Shown: piece by piece, positions 8,757 to 11,611 of the stretch
How positions within the stretch are numbered: the first letter of the stretch is position 1
How the letters are laid out: each line of letters starts with the position of its first letter
From: Temnopleurus reevesii
Lineage: Eukaryota > Echinodermata > Echinoidea > Temnopleuroida > Temnopleuridae
Length of the DNA stretch: 11,611 nucleotides
Reading direction: 5' to 3'
NCBI GenBank assembly: GCA_036244855.1
Contig: BQKZ01000835.1
Span: forward strand, 71,021-82,631
Notes under the pieces: model-generated
The model's input: the letters and a program-made list of their open reading frames with translations, nothing else
Told to the model about the DNA's origin: nothing
Database searches by the model: none
Translations under genes and position numbers: made by a program

Positions 8757-8867
8757 GATTAGGAGCCGGGTGATGAGTGTTTTCCCACTCTCATTCTGAG
8801 TCACTCGTTTCCATGGAAACGTGATTTGAGTCTGCCAGGTTTTCCCCCAACTACCCGGATATCCTCA
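8757..8867. repeat. Imperfect long palindrome centred on CCATGG
   Basis: A perfect 16-bp palindrome, CGTTTCCATGGAAACG, lies at 8806-8821. Outside it, paired words appear on both arms: GAGTCAC/GAGTC close in, CCGGGT (8766) against ACCCGG (8855), and AGGAT (8756) against ATCCTC (8861). The whole could form a hairpin of about 110 bp and may be an old palindromic transposon. The core resembles an RFX X-box-type site, but the half-sites deviate from the consensus. Confidence 0.45.
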
Positions 8868-9037
8868 AATGAAATTTTTATTGTAGCTGTAAAGTACTGC
8901 TACTTGAATAAGAAAGACAATACAATACAGATCATGTTGCTCCGGTTGCACATTTTGTATAATTTTTTATCATTATTAGGGGGTGGTATGCTTGGGGGAA
9001 TATTCACAAAGGCCATTCTAGAATCTACAAACACTCT

Positions 9038-9221
9038 GGGGGTGTTGTTCAAAACTTGCAATTGATCGCAATTCAATTTATAAATCAGTTGCAAAATGTA
9101 CCACGCATTTTCATTCGCGCATATGCGCTTCTAACACGATGCACATGTAACAATGGTTTTGATTGGCGCGTTCCGATCAACTGCAACTTGCAATTAATTG
9201 CAACTCTTGAACAACATCCCC
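9038..9221. repeat. MITE-like inverted-repeat element, copy 2 (184 bp)
   Basis: It starts GGGGGTGTTGTTCAAAACTT and ends TTGAACAACATCCCC. The terminal inverted repeats are about 30 bp with a few mismatches. The interior shares GATTTTGATTGGCGCG and CGCATTTTCATT blocks with copy 1 (8411-8597). The first tandem-array unit begins directly at its right end. Confidence 0.8.
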
Positions 9222-9930
9222 TATGCATGACAGAAGCCAAGTTTTACAGCACAATGCATCCATGTTGATTTTCAGGGGGCAATATTGAGGAAAATTGCAA
9301 GGCATGTGTGTCCCTAATGCATCTAACTTTCTCAAGCAATCTCATTATTTTCCATCAGAATGTATACAATGTGGATATGTTGGAAGTTAGACAATAAAAG
9401 GCTCAATTCAATATGCATGATCAGTTAGGGCACAGATAATTCTCACAGAGCCAAGCTTGATCTATCTGTACAAATTGCATGACAAGGGCAAGTTAGCGGG
9501 ATGTGTCCATGCTAATTTTATGGGCCAAAATTGAGGAAAATGCAAGGCATGTCTATAACTAATCAGAAATGCATCTAACTTTCTCAAGCAGTCTCGTAAT
9601 TCTCATTTGATAAAATGTATAATATATAAAATACACTCAATATATTGAAAGTCAGCCAATATTCAGTTTGAATATGTTCAGCTAAGGCACGGATAAGGCA
9701 CAGAAGCCAGCCGGGACTGTGCATTACAAGAGCAAGTAAGCAGGATGTGTCCATGCTAATTTTCAGGGTCAGTCTTGAGGAAATGGCAAGGCATGTCTAT
9801 AGCTGTCGGCATCCAACTTTATCAAACAGTCTCGACATGTTCCTTAACTGAAGAATGCATACAATGTGCATGATTACGTGTTGGAAGGCAGACAATGAAT
9901 TGCTGCTTTAACTGAATAGGTCTGATAAAA
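9222..9930. repeat. Tandem array, about three units of ~245 bp
   Basis: Recurring landmarks set the period. GAGGAAAATTGCAAGGCATG-like words start at 9287, 9533 and 9777 (spacings 246 and 244). CAGAAGCC-like words occur near 9231, 9446 and 9701, and GGATGTGTCCATGCTAATTT occurs in units 2 and 3. Each unit also has a CATCTAACTTTCTCAAGCAG-like block. Units are diverged and the right edge is fuzzy. There is no coding capacity. Confidence 0.8.
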
Positions 9931-10617
9931 TAAGATACATTACTAGTATACTGTGTTTTGACTACACATCAGCTAATTAGTCTTATAATGATCATTCGTC
10001 AGATATCATGAAGATGTTCTAAATGTACATAAAATGCTTGTTTTGAATGGCCAATCCCAAGAAATGTCTCAGGCCAACTTTATATTGTCATACTCACTAA
10101 TTATTACCCTTTGCTGATCATCATGCATATTTTTACAGTGACATTTTCAATAATAAATGTTTAATCTAATTGAATTGAATATTACTGTGAAGTACACATG
10201 CCATTATTGAACAAGAAATTGTTTAGAACCAAGAGCAATGGTGACATTGAGTCTCAAAGTGATGATGTCACTCTCTTTTGTTGAAGCATAGCGATGACTC
10301 TTAATGACACATCTACTTGCACAAGGCCTCTAGCAGCAACGACAAAATTGGAACTCTAATTGATGTAAACCATTGTGAATACAAAAATCCTTAGATGCTT
10401 GAGTACATTAGAACCAGTGTCCAGTAACACTTTTTATTATGACATATGTACTCTATACACAAAATGACACCATTACATTACAATTGTTTTCATCTTTATT
10501 CTAACTGTTAAATTGTAAAGCACTTATGGTTCTTTTTGTTTTCAGCACTATAGAAATAAGCTATATAATTATTATGTATTATGGGATTGAGATAATAAAA
10601 AATTGTTTACGTCTTAC

Positions 10618-10803
10618 CAGTTTTCCTCTCTGAGGCGATGACCGAGTATCTCTGAGTGAATAGACATTGCCGCAGACCGATACTTCCCTCCAAACACCAG
10701 GCGTTGCGTCCGATTGGAAACCTCCCTTGGGACTCATGATCAGCACACCGTTTGTCGTTAACCCATCCATTCCCGACTCTGTTTTCCATTTGCATGCTTT
10801 CTC
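10618..10803 (-). CDS. Pellino E3 ubiquitin ligase, internal exon (FHA domain part)
   Basis: Pellino proteins are cytoplasmic E3 ubiquitin ligases of Toll/IL-1 receptor signalling; their N-terminal FHA-type domain binds phosphorylated partners such as IRAK kinases. This is the first recognisable exon in transcript order: 62 codons, phase 0 at both ends, beginning EKACKWKTESGMDGL and containing TTNGVLIM, PGVWREVSVCGNVYSLRDTR and ending PQRGKL. These strings match the conserved second half of the Pellino FHA domain. The acceptor is a strong pyrimidine tract ending CTATAG just before 10803, and the donor is CTG|GTAAGA after 10618. Relative to vertebrate Pellino, as I recall it, the KTESGMDG segment is about one residue shorter. 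The open frame runs past the donor, but homology stops there. Identification is by memory of the family, not by a search. Confidence 0.93.
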
Positions 10804-11580
10804 CTATAGAAGAGAGAGGAGTCAATGTTAATGATTACTGTATAAGCTGGAATTATCACGGTGGTGTTACTTTCGCAAATTTTCACAGTCTTCTCCTTGC
10901 AAAAACTTCCACTCAGTACCATAAACATTCTGATGTGTGCAATCATTGTCAAAAACGTAAGAATAATATGCTAATGTGTAGAATTGGTACGAAAATATCT
11001 GTATGTTAAAATATTGGCCTATACAGTAATAGTTTGAAGATATAGTACCAAACATAAGTATGTGGCAACGAGGCTTGCTAAAAAAAAATCAGAATCTGGC
11101 TGGCTGATACGTGATATTTATTTTCATTCAATCAGAGCACTTTGCCGAGTCTGGCCACGGAAAATCAGATGAACATATAATAAAGAGTATGAAGCAAATC
11201 GAGCAATAGATAAGAAGCATAAGTATTTGAATGACGCTAACATTTTTTTCAATGAACGCCTATTTCCAGAGCAGCAGATCAGGGTTTCTCATGACCAAAT
11301 TGGTAACCACTGCATTTCTAAAAACTTACTAGAGGGATGGGGGGATCCTTTGAGCTAAACAAAAAAATATGGTTACTTCAATGCTACAAAGATCCTCCTG
11401 AATGAAAAAAAAGGGTCATGATCACTTCAAAGGGTTATATTTTCTTTTAAATCAACAACAGAAATTTAAATTTCTCTATTCATAATCAATTAAGATTTCC
11501 ACAGGAATCAAAATAGGAACACATCTTCCATCAAAATTATTTTCCATACTTTCCATCCGGCTTGAATTTCTTGCTTTCAG
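10804..11580. other. Intronic or flanking DNA without a supportable exon
   Basis: This lies upstream of the Pellino exon at 10803 in transcript order. It is AT-rich with no recognisable Pellino N-terminal coding. Short open frames on both strands between 10752 and 11055 have no family motif. Confidence 0.6.
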
Positions 11581-11604
11581 GAAAACACATTTCCGGATTT
11601 TCCT
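11581..11604 (+). other. Possible 24-bp micro-exon, plus strand
   Basis: A strong acceptor-like tract (TTTCTTGCTTTCAG) is followed by 24 bases and then a consensus donor, CCT|GTAAGTG. The stretch is frame-preserving (8 codons). The complement also reads as a short open frame (ENPEMCFPESKKFKPDGKYG, then K and a stop), so the strand is uncertain. Confidence 0.2.
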
Positions 11605-11611
11605 GTAAGTG

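Larger units (their letters stand above)
7928..10617 (-). other. Pellino intron (2,690 bp) between the two FHA-part exons
   Basis: The borders are GTAAGA at 10617 and TATTAG at 7928 on the minus strand. This intron holds nearly all the repeats in the right half of the window: two inverted-repeat elements (8411-8597, 9038-9221), a palindromic hairpin (about 8757-8867) and a ~245-bp tandem array (9222-9930). From 7928 to 8410 and from 9931 to 10617 I see only AT-rich sequence with no supportable exon on either strand. Confidence 0.85.

Noticed and set aside
10752..11055. Overlapping open frames on both strands upstream of the first Pellino exon
   Set aside because: They overlap a confident exon or its acceptor and carry no recognisable motif.
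11271..11330. Minus-strand segment after a TTTTTAG acceptor-like site, reading VVTNLVMRNPDLLLWK then stop
   Set aside because: It does not match any part of Pellino that I recognise, and no donor or other support is visible.

Overview
The window looks like AT-rich, intron-dominated DNA from an invertebrate animal. There are no operons or ribosome binding sites, and no long ORFs. It has short exons with GT-AG borders, homopolymer G and C runs, a TG microsatellite and MITE-like inverted-repeat elements. A marine invertebrate such as an echinoderm would fit, but that is a guess from texture and from how diverged the protein is. A single ambiguous base (n at 2317) suggests draft or BAC-derived sequence.

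The one gene I recognise confidently is a Pellino family E3 ubiquitin ligase on the minus strand. Four consecutive internal exons lie, in transcript order, at 10803-10618, 7927-7829, 4906-4799 and 4010-3891. They are 186, 99, 108 and 120 bp, all phase 0 at both ends, and they join into 171 codons. These cover the second half of the FHA-type domain and the first part of the C-terminal RING-like domain. The 5' exons lie to the right of the window or were not recognised. The 3' exon(s) encoding the second half of the RING-like domain were not found between 1 and 3890 and probably lie to the left. Within intron 4907-7828, 164 bp upstream of the 108-bp exon in transcript order, sits a decayed tandem copy of that exon (about 5070-4963). 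It keeps a splice acceptor and about 30 codons of reading frame but has lost its donor.

On the plus strand, two well-bounded candidate exons (3515-3613 and 3770-3864) join in frame and end in a lysine/arginine-rich tail with a stop. A weaker candidate exon lies around 1747-1971. If real, they are the 3' end of an unrecognised gene embedded antisense in a Pellino intron, whose 3' UTR would cross the Pellino exon at 3891-4010. A second plus-strand candidate exon (5213-5401) reads like the start of an RRM domain.

The rest is intronic DNA with repeats. There are two related ~185-bp inverted-repeat elements (8411-8597 and 9038-9221) and a ~245-bp-period tandem array directly after the second (9222-9930). 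A 169-bp element with nested palindromes lies at 2414-2582, a 174-bp inverted-repeat element at 53-226, and a hairpin centred on a perfect 16-bp palindrome at 8806-8821. I see no tRNA, rRNA, CRISPR array or viral gene. Nothing here amounts to a clearly new biological system. The most unusual items are the duplicated pseudo-exon and the possible antisense nested gene.
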